Part shown: positions 1 to 10,727 of the stretch, piece by piece | How positions within the stretch are numbered: the first letter of the stretch is position 1 | Layout: every line of letters begins with the position of its first letter | Source: Conoideocrella luteorostrata | Taxonomy: Eukaryota > Ascomycota > Sordariomycetes > Hypocreales > Clavicipitaceae | Length of the DNA: 60,111 bases | Assembly (NCBI GenBank): GCA_032433595.1 | Contig: JASWJB010000276.1 | Span: 1-60,111 of the forward strand | Direction: 5' to 3' | The notes under the pieces: model-generated | Seen by the model: only the letters and a program-made list of their open reading frames with translations | Told to the model about the DNA's origin: nothing | The model's database searches: none | Program-made: the position numbers and the translations under genes

Positions 1-650
1 GCCGGCACCCCACTCAGTCAACTCGCTCACCTGCGTGCTTGTGTGATTGCTTGTGTGCTTGCTTGCTTGCTCGCTTGCTCACTCAGACACTCGCTCACTC
101 ACTCACTATCTGCCTCTCTCGGTCGCGACGACTAGACTCCCCGTCCCGCTTGATTAGCTTCTGGTACTTATCTATCGTCTCCTCGAATCACAACTCGCAT
201 TATTGTCCAGCCGTCTTGAAAAATTTTGACCCTCGTTGTTTGATAAACAGCCCACTTCGACCCTTTTTCTTGGCCATTCCGTACAAGCCGTCCAAGTTTC
301 GCCATTCCCGTTCTTCGCGCCTGGGAGCTCACGTGTCTGCCAGACGCCGTCTTATGATACGACCTCGGTCTTGCCCCAGTTGAATAATAATTCTTTGGGG
401 GGCCGCTGGTCTCCCGTGCTTTGGTACTTTGGATGGCCGCTTAGTAACAAATCAACCGTTCCTGAAGCAGCTCTCTGTTGCCATCATGGGCTGTCAGTCC
501 TCGCAAACATAGGTTCATCCAGTGCCCGACTGAAGCTGGGCTAACCCGAAGAAGAGTTTTTGACGTCCAAGCCATATTTAGCTGGCCGCCCTTGCAATTG
601 GGATGAGCCCGGCTTAACACCTGTTCGGGTCTTCTTGCTTTATCGCCAAG
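1..650. other. Upstream region of the first gene, with CTTG/CACT low-complexity tract
   Basis: No gene was recognised here. The first 110 bases are low-complexity, with runs of CTTG followed by CACT units. The rest is presumably promoter and 5' leader of the plus-strand gene starting at 651. Short open frames on both strands show no recognisable protein. Confidence 0.5.
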
Positions 651-2264
651 ATGGACTCGAGTGTGCCCATGATATTGCCTAAAGGCATTGTCATCAACAC
701 TGCAAATATTTACAAAGAAGTTGCTAGTTACCACGTTATCCCTGCCGATAAAATATGGGAATATTGGCATGGTATGCACTTTCTCCGGGCCAAATACGTG
801 CAGCACGTTTGATAACAACCTTCTCAGACATTTCAGCTGACACAGCTTGACTCTTAGTATACACAACAACGAATAAGAAGCTCAAGGATCCTACAGCTCG
901 ACGATTGGAGAACTTTTGGTGGCAGGTATGGGGTAGTGACCGGAAATATCTTAGCGGCCGAGCCTTGGCCAAGTTATATGAAGACATATCTGTCGGCCCA
1001 ACTATCGTTCCCCTCCACGGACCGCCAAATCGCTGGGAAGGCCCTGATGTAGGTTTTAGTCTCTCTCTGGTACCGTCCTGCTCGACCTGCTGTTAACAGC
1101 TTTGAGTAGGTCCCTCCCTTAACCAGGCAAATGATTGTGGCCCACTTGAATCGCGACTTTGATGCAACACAGGATCGGCCCGAACCTCCTCGAATGAGGT
1201 CTAACGATGCATCTATTAGGAGCCTATCTTCGAGTGCATCGAAACCACCTCCGTCACATCCAATATTGAAAAAATCCCGAAGTCCACTTGCCACCGGGCC
1301 AAAACCTACAGCTCGGTTTGCATCCCCGCCTGATTCTGATGGTGAGGATGTCAGAGAAAGTGATATCCCTTCGTCTGGCAGTACGGCTACGACAGGCTTG
1401 GAGATGGCAATTCGGTCAATAAACCCATCGACTGTGACCCAGAATTTAACTGCCGCGCCGACATTACCGGCACACCGGCCGGCGACGAACAGAAGGCTCA
1501 GCCCGCAGTTATCTTCTGTCGACGTGGAAGTGGCAGCAAGAGAGCTTGCCTCTAAGAAGACACGACATGCTCCGACACAACTGACAACAGCATCACATGT
1601 TTTCGAGCCGTCTGCGAATGACAGTGATGACGAACTGAAAGGGACTGAGGGTAGGACCTCAACGAGGTTACCAGTTCAACCCACGATCAGCGCAAAGGCT
1701 GCAGGGAAGCAACCCGCCGTGTTGCGAGCTGTCACAAACGACTCGGCTATTATGTGTAAGGATGCGAATCGGCCGGCTTTATTATCAACGTCAACCTCCA
1801 ATGCTCACTCTTTACGCCGAAACACGTCTGATCTGCGATCCCCTGTTTCAACCATATCCATGTCATTAACAAGAACCGACACCGAAAACTCGTCAACCGC
1901 AGGATCCGTAACAGACTCCTCGTCAATTATAGGCGGGCCAGTAGCCCAAAACGGGTACCCACGCAAAGGTTCAACACAAGGATTGTTCACTGGCGCGACC
2001 GCCGTGGCGACAAATGTCGCAGCGCACGGTCAGATCATTGACCAAGCTGGGTCCTTACCTGCATCCAGCATCTTGGGTCCGCACGTTGGGGCAGCGGGCC
2101 TGACTTCATATCCGTCCGCTACTTCACTACTAGATATGCGCATGACGCCAACACAACCGAGCCAGGTTGCTAGCGTCCCCATGGGCAGAACTCGAAGCCA
2201 GTTGACCCTTCTTTTGGAACGGGAAAAGAGTCGAACTGGCGAGAAATCTCGGCTCAGCAGCTAA
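651..2264 (+). CDS. AreA GATA-like (DUF1752) domain protein, unknown function
   Basis: Three exons, 651-771, 858-1048 and 1110-2264, join in frame through GT..AG introns of 86 and 61 nt to give 488 residues. Residues about 33-95 carry the short fungal domain bounded by conserved tryptophans: an IWEYWHVY segment, then RRLENFWWQVW, then LSGRALAKLYEDIS. I recognise this pattern as the 'nitrogen regulatory protein AreA GATA-like' or DUF1752 family. The remaining 390 residues are Ser/Thr/Pro-rich and look disordered, and no zinc finger is visible. The family name reflects similarity to a region of AreA outside the zinc finger, so a role in nitrogen regulation should not be assumed. The start is the first ATG giving the full domain. 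Family assignment is from memory; the exon structure is well supported by phase. Confidence 0.75.
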
Positions 2265-3686
2265 ATGCGTAATAGCAGATAGAGAAAGCTGCTTCATTCC
2301 CACGAAATAATTCCTTGACAAGACGCGTTGAGAAGGCAGCGTGTCTTATATCAACTTCTCATAGCCTTCTAGTATTATACCATCTCTCCGCAGGTAGACA
2401 TTCCATGTCATAAATGCTTTGCTTTTACAATACTCTTTTTGTATATTAACTTTGAATGATTGTTCATATTCTGTTTATCTTAGCTTTACCGTCCTCATTC
2501 CATGCGTCGCAGGGTAGACAGGCGTTCTATAGTACGATCGGGAAAATCATTGTCTGAGGTGTAAAAACGATGGCGTTGAAAATCAAAGTCGCTACAAAAA
2601 AAAAAGGAAGAAAGAGGAAGTCGAAGAAAGTCTTAACATGTTGCATATCAATATTATGGGCTTCTGGTGTTTTTCAACGGCCATTGAAGGAATCGTGGTC
2701 TGTCTGGTTTTTAACTAGGAGCTCGCTCTACCGGGTTACTTACTATCGGTGTATACGGATCGATTGATGTTATTAGGCAGGCGGGGGCTCTGGCAGAAAG
2801 AAGCATGCCATATCTTCTTTGGTTTTCGGGATTATCCACGAGCAAGCCGGCCTACGGTCAAGCTTGCCCTTGTGCGTGTCGTCTCATGGTGAATAAAATA
2901 CACCAATTTATTCGTATGAACTGCTGTGATCAAATTTTTGTCAGAGCCGCCTCCAGAATTATATACAAGAGTGTGGCGGCTAGGTTGTACGGCGGTGAGC
3001 AATCAAATATGGAAACAAAAAAGGCCCGGAGGAGACTAACTAAGTAGTTAAGTCTCTTCCCCAAGAAGCGGTGAGGTTGATACGGTAAAACGGCGTCATG
3101 ATATTTTTGATGTTATGACACGAACCATCCAGCGAGAGATGGCCAGGTTCGGACTTGATCTTTCAACTCGGCAATTCCTATACAGCCTCATCCAAATTAC
3201 ACTCTTTCAAAACAATTCAATTCCCCATTATCTGCGCTTCGTAGTTTCGTCAACGAAGACGACGCCCTTTTCCATTCCCCACTATTTACGGTCTTCTGAG
3301 GTGGATAATTAATTGATACCATTACAAACCAACAATGTTTTTCGCTAGCCCGGTTGCATAGAACTAGCTTCGCTCCGTTCGAGATCGACCCCAAGCCATA
3401 CTAATAAATAATTTTATAGGCACAAATATAATAACGAATACAAGGAAATAGGGGGATGTTGCGCCCAGGTACACATCGCAACTGCTGAAGGAAAACGTCA
3501 TGGGGCGGAAAAGAAATATGAAAGTGGTCATATCAGGGCATAAAACAGTATTTCCAGAACCTCTGATCATGGATGGGGCAGATGTATCTTATCATCGGAC
3601 ATTCCAGTTTTGGAACGTCGATGTAGACGGTTGTGTGACTGAAAGTGAAAAAAAAAGTGCAGCGAGACGATAAAGCACCACGTTGT
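2265..3686. other. Convergent intergenic region
   Basis: About 1.4 kb between the 3' ends of two convergent genes. It is rather AT-rich, with short A and T runs, and should contain both 3' UTRs. Open frames of up to 97 codons are present but none resembles a protein. No repeats or RNA genes were seen. Confidence 0.5.
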
Positions 3687-6600
3687 CTAGTCGTGAATAC
3701 CAAACATCTTGCGTAGTGCACCAAATTTCTTCTTTTTTGCTTGATGAAGCTGTTGAGACCCAGGCTGTGTGAATGAATCAGGAATCGGCGGAACAGGCTC
3801 GGTAGCATCAACTTCAGCATGACCAAGGCCTACCATACCCTGTGACGTGCTTCGGCGGCGTAAAAAGCTGCTCTTTCTCGACGTTGCTGCGCCGCCAGCG
3901 GTGGATGGACGAGACGGCTCCTTGGCTCTACCATTCTCGGCATCAGTACCCTCCCCATCGGCCAACGGCCAGCTTGAATTGTTTTTGTTAACGGAGTTGC
4001 TTCGAAGTTGTGCCAGTTCCTCAGGGCTTCTCTCCAAGTCAGTGTCTTTCCGAGCTGCGCTCTCACTGAAGGCCTTTGAAATCTTGTCCGATGTGTCCTT
4101 CTTGCGGCGGAGGATGGACATAAAGCTGCCACGGCGGGAAGCCGGTCGGGGCATGTCATTCTGCGGCAGTGGCTCAAGAGTGCCGCGGCCAGATCTGCTA
4201 CGTCGAAGAGTCGACTGTCCATTGACCGTAGACCCAAGCTTTGGCTGCACAGGGCCACCTTCGTCATCGGGGAGCTCTGGTGACCCCAGGGTACGGCTTT
4301 GAACATTGGATGCCAGTCCATTGCCGTTGCGAAGAGACTTTGGCAAGCCCTTGCTCTTCGGTAGTGGCGCAGGCTCGTCCTCGTCACTGGAGTCGGCAAA
4401 ACGGCTTCTGAACAGGGATGGACCATCCTCCTCCTCATCGCTAGAATCAACAAATCGGCTTGCACCCTTTGATTTCTTGCTAAACCCAGATGGTTTCTTG
4501 AAGCTACCAACTTTCAAGCGAGAGCTTGAAGACGCCGGTCGATCTCGTAAAGACTGGCGCATGCGACCTGGTCCGCCCGCCATCGATGCTGGGGCATCAG
4601 GAGGTAATGATGAGAAGGAGTTTCTTCTAAAGGCAGGCGGGGACAGAGAGCGCAGACTAAAACGTTTGGTTGCATCAGATGGTGAAGGTGGCTCACGCAT
4701 GCTTGATCGCATGGACATCCGGAAATGGTTTGCGTCGCCTGATCCTGATCTCTTGCGCTTGAAGCTGCTCTCGCTATCATCTGAGTCGCGGCGTCGTAGC
4801 GTAGGTTTGATGATTGATGTAGAAGCTAAGTCATCTGATGACATGTTGCGTTTATGGCCCTTGACAAGGCCAGCTGTAACCTGCTGATGATATGACGCGG
4901 GCCTGCCAGAACTAGACAAGGTTGGTCGAAGACCATCTCCGTTCGATCGAGTAGTTCTCAACGACTGGCGCATCCCTAATTTAGGAGCAGCTGAAGGTAC
5001 CACAGCTGATGGGGAGATCGCCGCGGATGCGTCTGCAGTGTGAGGTCTCGATGTGGGGGTTTTGCAAGGAGCCGGTCCGTTCCGCAGTGACTTTCTCATA
5101 CCTCCAGGTCTCTCAAGATTTGTGTCTCGCGCTGGGGCTGGTGGATCAGCTCGCATAGACTGGCGCATCGATTGACGAAACTTTGGTGTCGCCGTATCTG
5201 CAGCGAGCGCTTTGGGTTTATTCACCACAAGCGAGGTGCGTTTCGCAACCTTGGCAGTTTCCGTATTGTCGTCGTTTTCCGACCACTTTGTGCCTGGCCT
5301 GATCTGGTAAGACCTCTCAGTATTCGGAGTTGGTGCGACAGCAGAATCAATAGTTGCTGGCTGCTTCAAGGCGCTCTCGTCCTCGCCGTTTTCTGATAAA
5401 GCTTCGATTTCAAGTTGTCGGCGCTTGTCAATTGATAGGCTCTTCCAATATGCTTTGGCATTCTCCCAGTCATCGGGTATGAGAGCATCTGCCTGTTCAT
5501 CAGCAGTAATTTGGGATGCCTTTTGTTCCTCTACGGCTGTCGTTGGCCTCGTCTTAACAGATTTGTCCAGATCTTGTTTCTTGGTCACTTTGCAAGCCGT
5601 GGGGCTGTCAACAACAGCATCCAGTGAGAGAAATCCGTCACCATCAACTTCCTCGAGATCTTCATAGGCATCACTAAATCGATCATTCTCAGTCTCTTCG
5701 TCTTCTTCCGCAATATCGGTCATACCGGCTCCGATGGTTGGAGATTCAACAGCTCTGGTAGGGGTTGACATCCCAGAGCTGTCCGATTCTGTATCACTCT
5801 CACTCTTCTCCGTGGATGTATCTTGCCCGTCGGGAAAGCTTCCAGGAGGAGAGGCTTCCAAAGAGCCTGTGGCGCGAGGGCTGGGCTGGGAGACTGATAT
5901 TGTGGGTACATCTTCTTCAACCTTGGATTGCGCAGCGTTCGGGTTAGTTGAAGCAGTTGCCGCCGTAGATGCTGTCTGTTGAGATACTGCCGAGACTGTT
6001 TGATCGTTGCCATCATCAGGCTCAGTCGTCGCGTCTGTATCGAAATCATCATCTGAGGTCTCTGCACCACTATTCTGTTTATTTTTGTCTTCAACGGAGG
6101 GCAGTACAGTTGGGAGAGGCTCTCTGTACTTGGAGATGTTAGCAGCGTTCTTTGATGCCAAGTCCTGCAGCATGGTAGCTCCTATCACATTATCTGCAGA
6201 GAGTCCTACACCAGCCGTCGCAGAACTGTTCCCTGCAGAGAATATACGTTCTGAGGGACGAACCAAAGGCCGCTCCTCCGGCTCCTTGGTTTTTTTCTCA
6301 CGAACGCTGCCGAACTGTGGGAGAGCTGGTCTAGGAGTCATAGTCTCGTCTTCAGCAACACTAACGTTTTCTTTTTTGCCGAATTTAGACACAACACTAT
6401 GCCATGGCTTCTTGGTTTGGGGACTCGGGATAATAGGCGAATCAGTTTCTTGTGGCTGAGCTGCTTCACCTACGACAACTGTATTCCTGTCATCCCAGCT
6501 TACTCGGACACTCTTCTTTCGTGCCAGCGGAGTATCTTCGCTATCTTGAGGGCTTAAACCTCTGCTGCCTGACGCTTCTGAGCCGTCGTCGGAAGGCGAC

Positions 6601-7931
6601 ACGCCTCTTGCATGGGAACCAAGTTTCATGGCTGATTTGCGCGGCGACACTGACCGAGCTGGAGGTTCGTGCTTAACGGCCAACTGGTCACCAGGCGGAA
6701 CGCCAAAATGGGCAGACCGTGCTGGACTCTCGGAGTGAACGCGAGTCTGGTGAACTTGCTTCTGTGGTTTATTGTTCGGAGTTGAAGACATTGATTGAGG
6801 ATTCAGCTGGGTTGTAGAAGCGATGGCCGCCGCACCTGCACCATCGGTAGAGCTAGCTGCACTCTGCTTGCCTTTCAGCTTCTCGGTGTGTTCTTGGTCC
6901 GGGTTCTCTTCAACCACCAAGGTTTTCTCCACAAGGTCGGTTCTTCCAGGCGCCTCTTGCTCTTCGACAACAGACTGTTGCTGGACCAGCGGCTCTGCCT
7001 GGATGACAGGCTGCTGCTTCGTCTTCTTCTTCTTCTTCTTCTTCTTTTTCGCTTTGTGTCCTTCATCCCCTCGTTCAACTACAGCATCGGATGACGGAGC
7101 TATGGTCGGTGTTGGTTCTAGTTCAATCTCAGGCTCGACTTGGGGCCCGGGCTGGGGCTCTACAACCTCCTCCAAAACGGCGGCTTTAGTTCGTCCTCCA
7201 ACGGTACCTTTAGCAAGATATGATCCGGTTCTGTCTACGCCAACTGGCTTCTTTTTCTTCTTCTTAGGCTTTTCCGATCCCTCCCGTACACTTTGCGACC
7301 GGCTTACAAGATCATCCCTGGCCACCATGCGTCGGGAATTTGGATCGTAAACGAGAGTTTGGTCATCGTCCACTGAGGGTGAGGGTGAGAGGGCTCTGGC
7401 TCGAGGATAGGAGAAGTTGATAGAGGGACTGACGCTGCCGGGTCGCGGCTCGGGGATGTAGGTAGTAGAGTTGATCGCAGCGTCAGCGGTTCGAGGGCTG
7501 GCGTCGTGAGTAGTTGCGCCGCCAAACCATGATGGCTGGCCGTCTTTGACCTTCTGGCTCGCTGTCCTAAATGGTTGGGTCTGCAAGACAGGGCCCTTTG
7601 AACCCTTTGTCCAGCGGTTAGTTTGATGGCTGGCCATGATTTGGTCAACACTAGGCATTGCGGGGACAGGCGGGACATGCTCCCTTGGAGCTGGACTTCG
7701 GCCTGGTGAAGGAGTGCGGAAAGTTCGCTCCATCATCGAACCCACACTGGGGGTTCTGGTGAGCTCGCGGCGTCCTCTCACACTTCCATTGAGGGAACTG
7801 ACGGAGGGGCTCCTTCTATTTACTCGTTTTGACTGTACCTCAGCGACATTCGTCGGAGTCATCGGCCGTGCTCTGAGAGCTGCGGCGGCAGCAGCCGAGG
7901 ACAAAGACGAGTTGGAGTCGCGGCGACTCAT
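3687..7931 (-). CDS. Large disordered Ser/Pro-rich protein, possible SEG/Eis1-type eisosome component
   Basis: A single open frame of 1414 residues from the ATG at 7931; the frame stays open two codons upstream but only through GTG. The N-terminus is an SRRDSNSS stretch, then an alanine run and ALRARPMTPTNVAEVQ. The middle is acidic and Ser/Thr-rich, with two lysine runs (the longer near residues 292-302). A folded-looking stretch lies near residue 825 (AYWKSLSIDKRRQLEIEAL). Residues about 915-1205 hold repeated M/F-R-x-S-L/M-R motifs and two SRF-DSSDE acidic repeats. The C-terminus is basic and amphipathic, ending FGALRKMFGIHD. The alanine-rich N-terminus and basic tail recall filamentous-fungal SEG (eisosome) proteins, which stabilise plasma-membrane eisosomes, but this is recall only. 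A donor-like GTAAGT near 8320 on this strand suggests an intron in the 5' leader. Confidence 0.75.
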   Translation of the reverse strand: MSRRDSNSSLSSAAAAAALRARPMTPTNVAEVQSKRVNRRSPSVSSLNGSVRGRRELTRTPSVGSMMERTFRTPSPGRSPAPREHVPPVPAMPSVDQIMASHQTNRWTKGSKGPVLQTQPFRTASQKVKDGQPSWFGGATTHDASPRTADAAINSTTYIPEPRPGSVSPSINFSYPRARALSPSPSVDDDQTLVYDPNSRRMVARDDLVSRSQSVREGSEKPKKKKKKPVGVDRTGSYLAKGTVGGRTKAAVLEEVVEPQPGPQVEPEIELEPTPTIAPSSDAVVERGDEGHKAKKKKKKKKKTKQQPVIQAEPLVQQQSVVEEQEAPGRTDLVEKTLVVEENPDQEHTEKLKGKQSAASSTDGAGAAAIASTTQLNPQSMSSTPNNKPQKQVHQTRVHSESPARSAHFGVPPGDQLAVKHEPPARSVSPRKSAMKLGSHARGVSPSDDGSEASGSRGLSPQDSEDTPLARKKSVRVSWDDRNTVVVGEAAQPQETDSPIIPSPQTKKPWHSVVSKFGKKENVSVAEDETMTPRPALPQFGSVREKKTKEPEERPLVRPSERIFSAGNSSATAGVGLSADNVIGATMLQDLASKNAANISKYREPLPTVLPSVEDKNKQNSGAETSDDDFDTDATTEPDDGNDQTVSAVSQQTASTAATASTNPNAAQSKVEEDVPTISVSQPSPRATGSLEASPPGSFPDGQDTSTEKSESDTESDSSGMSTPTRAVESPTIGAGMTDIAEEDEETENDRFSDAYEDLEEVDGDGFLSLDAVVDSPTACKVTKKQDLDKSVKTRPTTAVEEQKASQITADEQADALIPDDWENAKAYWKSLSIDKRRQLEIEALSENGEDESALKQPATIDSAVAPTPNTERSYQIRPGTKWSENDDNTETAKVAKRTSLVVNKPKALAADTATPKFRQSMRQSMRADPPAPARDTNLERPGGMRKSLRNGPAPCKTPTSRPHTADASAAISPSAVVPSAAPKLGMRQSLRTTRSNGDGLRPTLSSSGRPASYHQQVTAGLVKGHKRNMSSDDLASTSIIKPTLRRRDSDDSESSFKRKRSGSGDANHFRMSMRSSMREPPSPSDATKRFSLRSLSPPAFRRNSFSSLPPDAPASMAGGPGRMRQSLRDRPASSSSRLKVGSFKKPSGFSKKSKGASRFVDSSDEEEDGPSLFRSRFADSSDEDEPAPLPKSKGLPKSLRNGNGLASNVQSRTLGSPELPDDEGGPVQPKLGSTVNGQSTLRRSRSGRGTLEPLPQNDMPRPASRRGSFMSILRRKKDTSDKISKAFSESAARKDTDLERSPEELAQLRSNSVNKNNSSWPLADGEGTDAENGRAKEPSRPSTAGGAATSRKSSFLRRRSTSQGMVGLGHAEVDATEPVPPIPDSFTQPGSQQLHQAKKKKFGALRKMFGIHD

Positions 7932-10247
7932 GAACACCGCTGCTGCTGCGGTTGCGGCATTAGGATTCGCCGTTTCCCTGGTTAAGGGCTATCACATAGC
8001 GTTAGCAAAACGTGATTCACATGTGCAAACAGGGTATTTGCCCCATATATCTGATGCTAGGTTTCGCACAACGCGTCGAAGGTGACACCAATAGATAGAG
8101 TACAGAGGAGAAATTATTCACCAGCTGTGGGCAAGAAAATCTCCATGTGTTGGTGAAAGTCGTCTAGCCGTGCAGAGCGGCGCGTTGCAAAGGAACAGCC
8201 CACAGCCTGCAGACGGAGTGGATTCTTGCAGTATAATGCAACAGAATTGGGACTGGGCTGCACGTTGCGCATATGCAAGGTTGGAGGATAAAGACTGTGA
8301 AGCAAATTTCAACTTACTTGGACGGGAGGCTGCCGCCTCCGTGAGCCCCCAAACATCGTGTACTAGACGACGAGAGAAAGACTCTGGGTCGGGAAGAACG
8401 GAAAGCTTTCTCAACAGCAGCAGGTGGGCATTGGAGTCAAGAGATATAGAATCAAGGTGAGAAATTGGAAGTGGCCTGACGCGATGGCAAAAGAGATTAT
8501 CAATAGTGACGAGGTAGAGTAGGGAGGTAACGTAAAGGAGGGATGAGGACAAGTGAAAGAGTGATCAAAAGGGAAAGCTGCTGATGAGAAAGCTCGGCGA
8601 GGCGGGAGGACGATGAGAAAGTTAGTGCGAGGCGTGGCGCATCTCGGACCGGAGCGGTGGGAGGCAAGGCAAGGCAAAGACAAGACCAGTAAGGTTTGAA
8701 TTTGTCCAGCGAGTAACTAGTCGTCGGTTGCGAGGCGTCCGGTGAGGTAGTGATGAGGCGTGGAGGTAATAGAGCGCAAAGCGTAGTGCGTTGATGGGAG
8801 AGTGGTGGGCAAAAGTCTAATCAAACGGACAGCCGACACGGCCCCAGATGAATCCCAAAAGAAGACTAGGACCATCTCGCGAGCACAGACAACAGTTGTT
8901 GTCGTCCAGGCTCTTGGGCACTTGGGCGCATCGCCGCGGCCAATGGGATGCAGATGGGGGCGGATGGGGCGGGAATGAGCGTCGCGGTGTTGAGAAGCCA
9001 GGAGAACCAATCCGGGCCAGCGAAAGTGCAAGCTTGAACCAGTAGCAGCGCATTAACGGTCTCATCAAGACTCCACCATGACGACACTCGTTGCGAATCG
9101 AATTGACAGAGAACATACTACGGAGTACTCCGTGGGCAGGAAGGAGCCAGGGGCTGCAGTCGTTGCGGACTTGCCTGGCGTGCCACCGGCTCTGCGTGGC
9201 CTGCCACTGTGTAATGCTGGACGTTAAATTTAGATGACAGTCTTATTCCGATGCTTACTACTCCGTAAAGTACAGGAGCATAACCATAGCAGAGCAGCTT
9301 ATTGTAGACATGGCCTCTAATTAATGCAAGCACGTATACTCCGTCTTTCGTACGTACTAGAACAATGCACATAGCAGAGTTGTTCTTCACCAGTCGAGTC
9401 AGTCGCGCTCGGTCTTGAACTTTACATGCCCAGGAATACATACGGAGTAGACCGTATTGTACAGTATTGCAACTGTGCAGGAGCGGGGGTGCATGGTGCC
9501 TTCAATTGCGATGGTTCTGTTAAGAGGTTCGGCACAAGCGTGAAGTACAAGTTCATTCCCGTCCCGAAATTCTTCGCTACGGTGATGAGTGCGCCAGCCG
9601 CCCACCTACAGCAATAGTAGTTGCATTTTGTACTCCGTACTAACATTCTAGTCACCACCGTAGCTCATTTGTAAGTTGACACGCTACGGAGTACGGAATA
9701 CCCGCCAGGAGTTTGGTATGGACAAAGGAGTTCAATATTTATACGTATGAGTCAGGTTATCCTCCGCCCAATGACTCAGCCAAAGGTCAATCATCCAATA
9801 ACCCCGAAACTCCAACATGAGGCGTTTCGAGGAGTTCGACTGTCTCAAATCTTACTCCAAGTCTCCGACTTCCTCGACCCTCCAGCACCCCTGCATTGGA
9901 GCAAAGCTCAGCCACAAAACCGTTCCTAAAGCTAGCTAGGTGGACAAGGGAGTAAAATTGGCCACCGGCACCATGGGTTCCCCAATTGGCATAGGAATGG
10001 GAATCTTCTCACCCTTCGACCAGTACTCCGTACGCTATTTGATAACAATTATTGAATACTACCGAGTACGGATTACGGATTACGGATGACAGAGTTATCT
10101 GTGCCACATATGTACGTACTTTGCAATATTAGCGTACGGCAGGAGTAGTGCATTTGTGCATCAGGCTGTGCACTTCGAAGAGCGTATTGCAAGGTTACAC
10201 TTTGATCAAACCAAGACGGCAATGTAGCACTGTCGTTCGTTTTAGTG
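7932..10247. other. Long intergenic and promoter region
   Basis: No convincing gene in 2.3 kb. Positions 7932 to about 8700 are probably the leader and promoter of the minus-strand giant gene, with a likely leader intron. From 9119 to 10032 the sequence holds a dense cluster of TACGGAGTA elements, annotated separately. Open frames of up to 144 codons show no recognisable protein. Confidence 0.5.
9119..10032. repeat. Cluster of TACGGAGTA / TACTCCGTA elements
   Basis: Exact 9-bp copies occur at 9119-9127, 9259-9267, 9441-9449, 9631-9639, 9685-9693 and 10024-10032. A near copy (TACTCCGTC) lies near 9337. At 9119-9134 two copies face each other to form a palindrome with one mismatch in its last base. 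Just downstream, at about 10063-10086, the related unit ATTACGG is repeated in tandem. All lie outside recognised coding sequence. Confidence 0.85.
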
Positions 10248-10727
10248 ATGGAAATCAACGGCGATTCTCGGTTTATTTCCCGGGATTCTCAAATGCTTCA
10301 CCAATTCCTAGTTCTTGCGGATCCATATCAGAAACACATCGCCGGCGTCACCCCTGCCCAAATCATCAGTGACGTAATGTCTCAGCTCCCCACTTTAATC
10401 GAAGCTGGACGAACGGCAACACCAAGAGCCGGGCAACATTCCATTTTCGGTACTGCCGACGTTTCTCTGATTATCCCAAAGTATTTGCGGTACGCAATCT
10501 TTCTTATAGAGGTGAACAATGTGTTAACTGAGTCGAATTACCAGGAGTCAGCTTATATCCATCGCAGCAACAAAATCTCTCCATACTATGTGGACCTTAC
10601 CGCGTGTGCTCAAGGGCGATGCCTTTGCTCAGCTGTATCAACAAATCGGGAATCTGGGGCTCGCGTGGCAGGTAATACTAGTATACCTGTCCACAAGTAG
10701 AAAGGCGACTCCATTCAATTTCATGTA
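10248..10727 (+). CDS. Hypothetical two-exon orphan, possibly a gene fragment
   Basis: I do not recognise this protein. An open frame from the ATG at 10248 runs to about 10480. There a donor (AA then GTATTT) and an acceptor (TACCAG at about 10543) let it continue in a second frame containing LPRVLKGDAFAQLYQQIGNL, ending at a TAA at 10725-10727, about 138 residues in all. Phase agreement and protein-like composition (HQFLVLADPYQKHIAG, FGTADVSLIIP) favour a real or formerly real coding region. No signal peptide or membrane segment is visible. It is small and sits next to a dense TACGGAGTA cluster, so it may be a species-restricted gene or the decayed remnant of a larger one. It could also be a chance arrangement. 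Confidence 0.3.

Noticed and set aside
2570..3047. Short plus-strand frames after the first gene
   Set aside because: Lys-rich or mixed frames of 65-80 codons in AT-rich 3' DNA, with no coding signature.
3830..4887. Several frames of 150-226 codons opposite or overlapping the giant gene
   Set aside because: They are out-of-frame or antisense shadows of a low-complexity, Ser/Arg-rich coding region.
8118..8552. 144-codon minus-strand frame upstream of the giant gene
   Set aside because: It overlaps the presumed leader and its intron donor, and has no protein resemblance.
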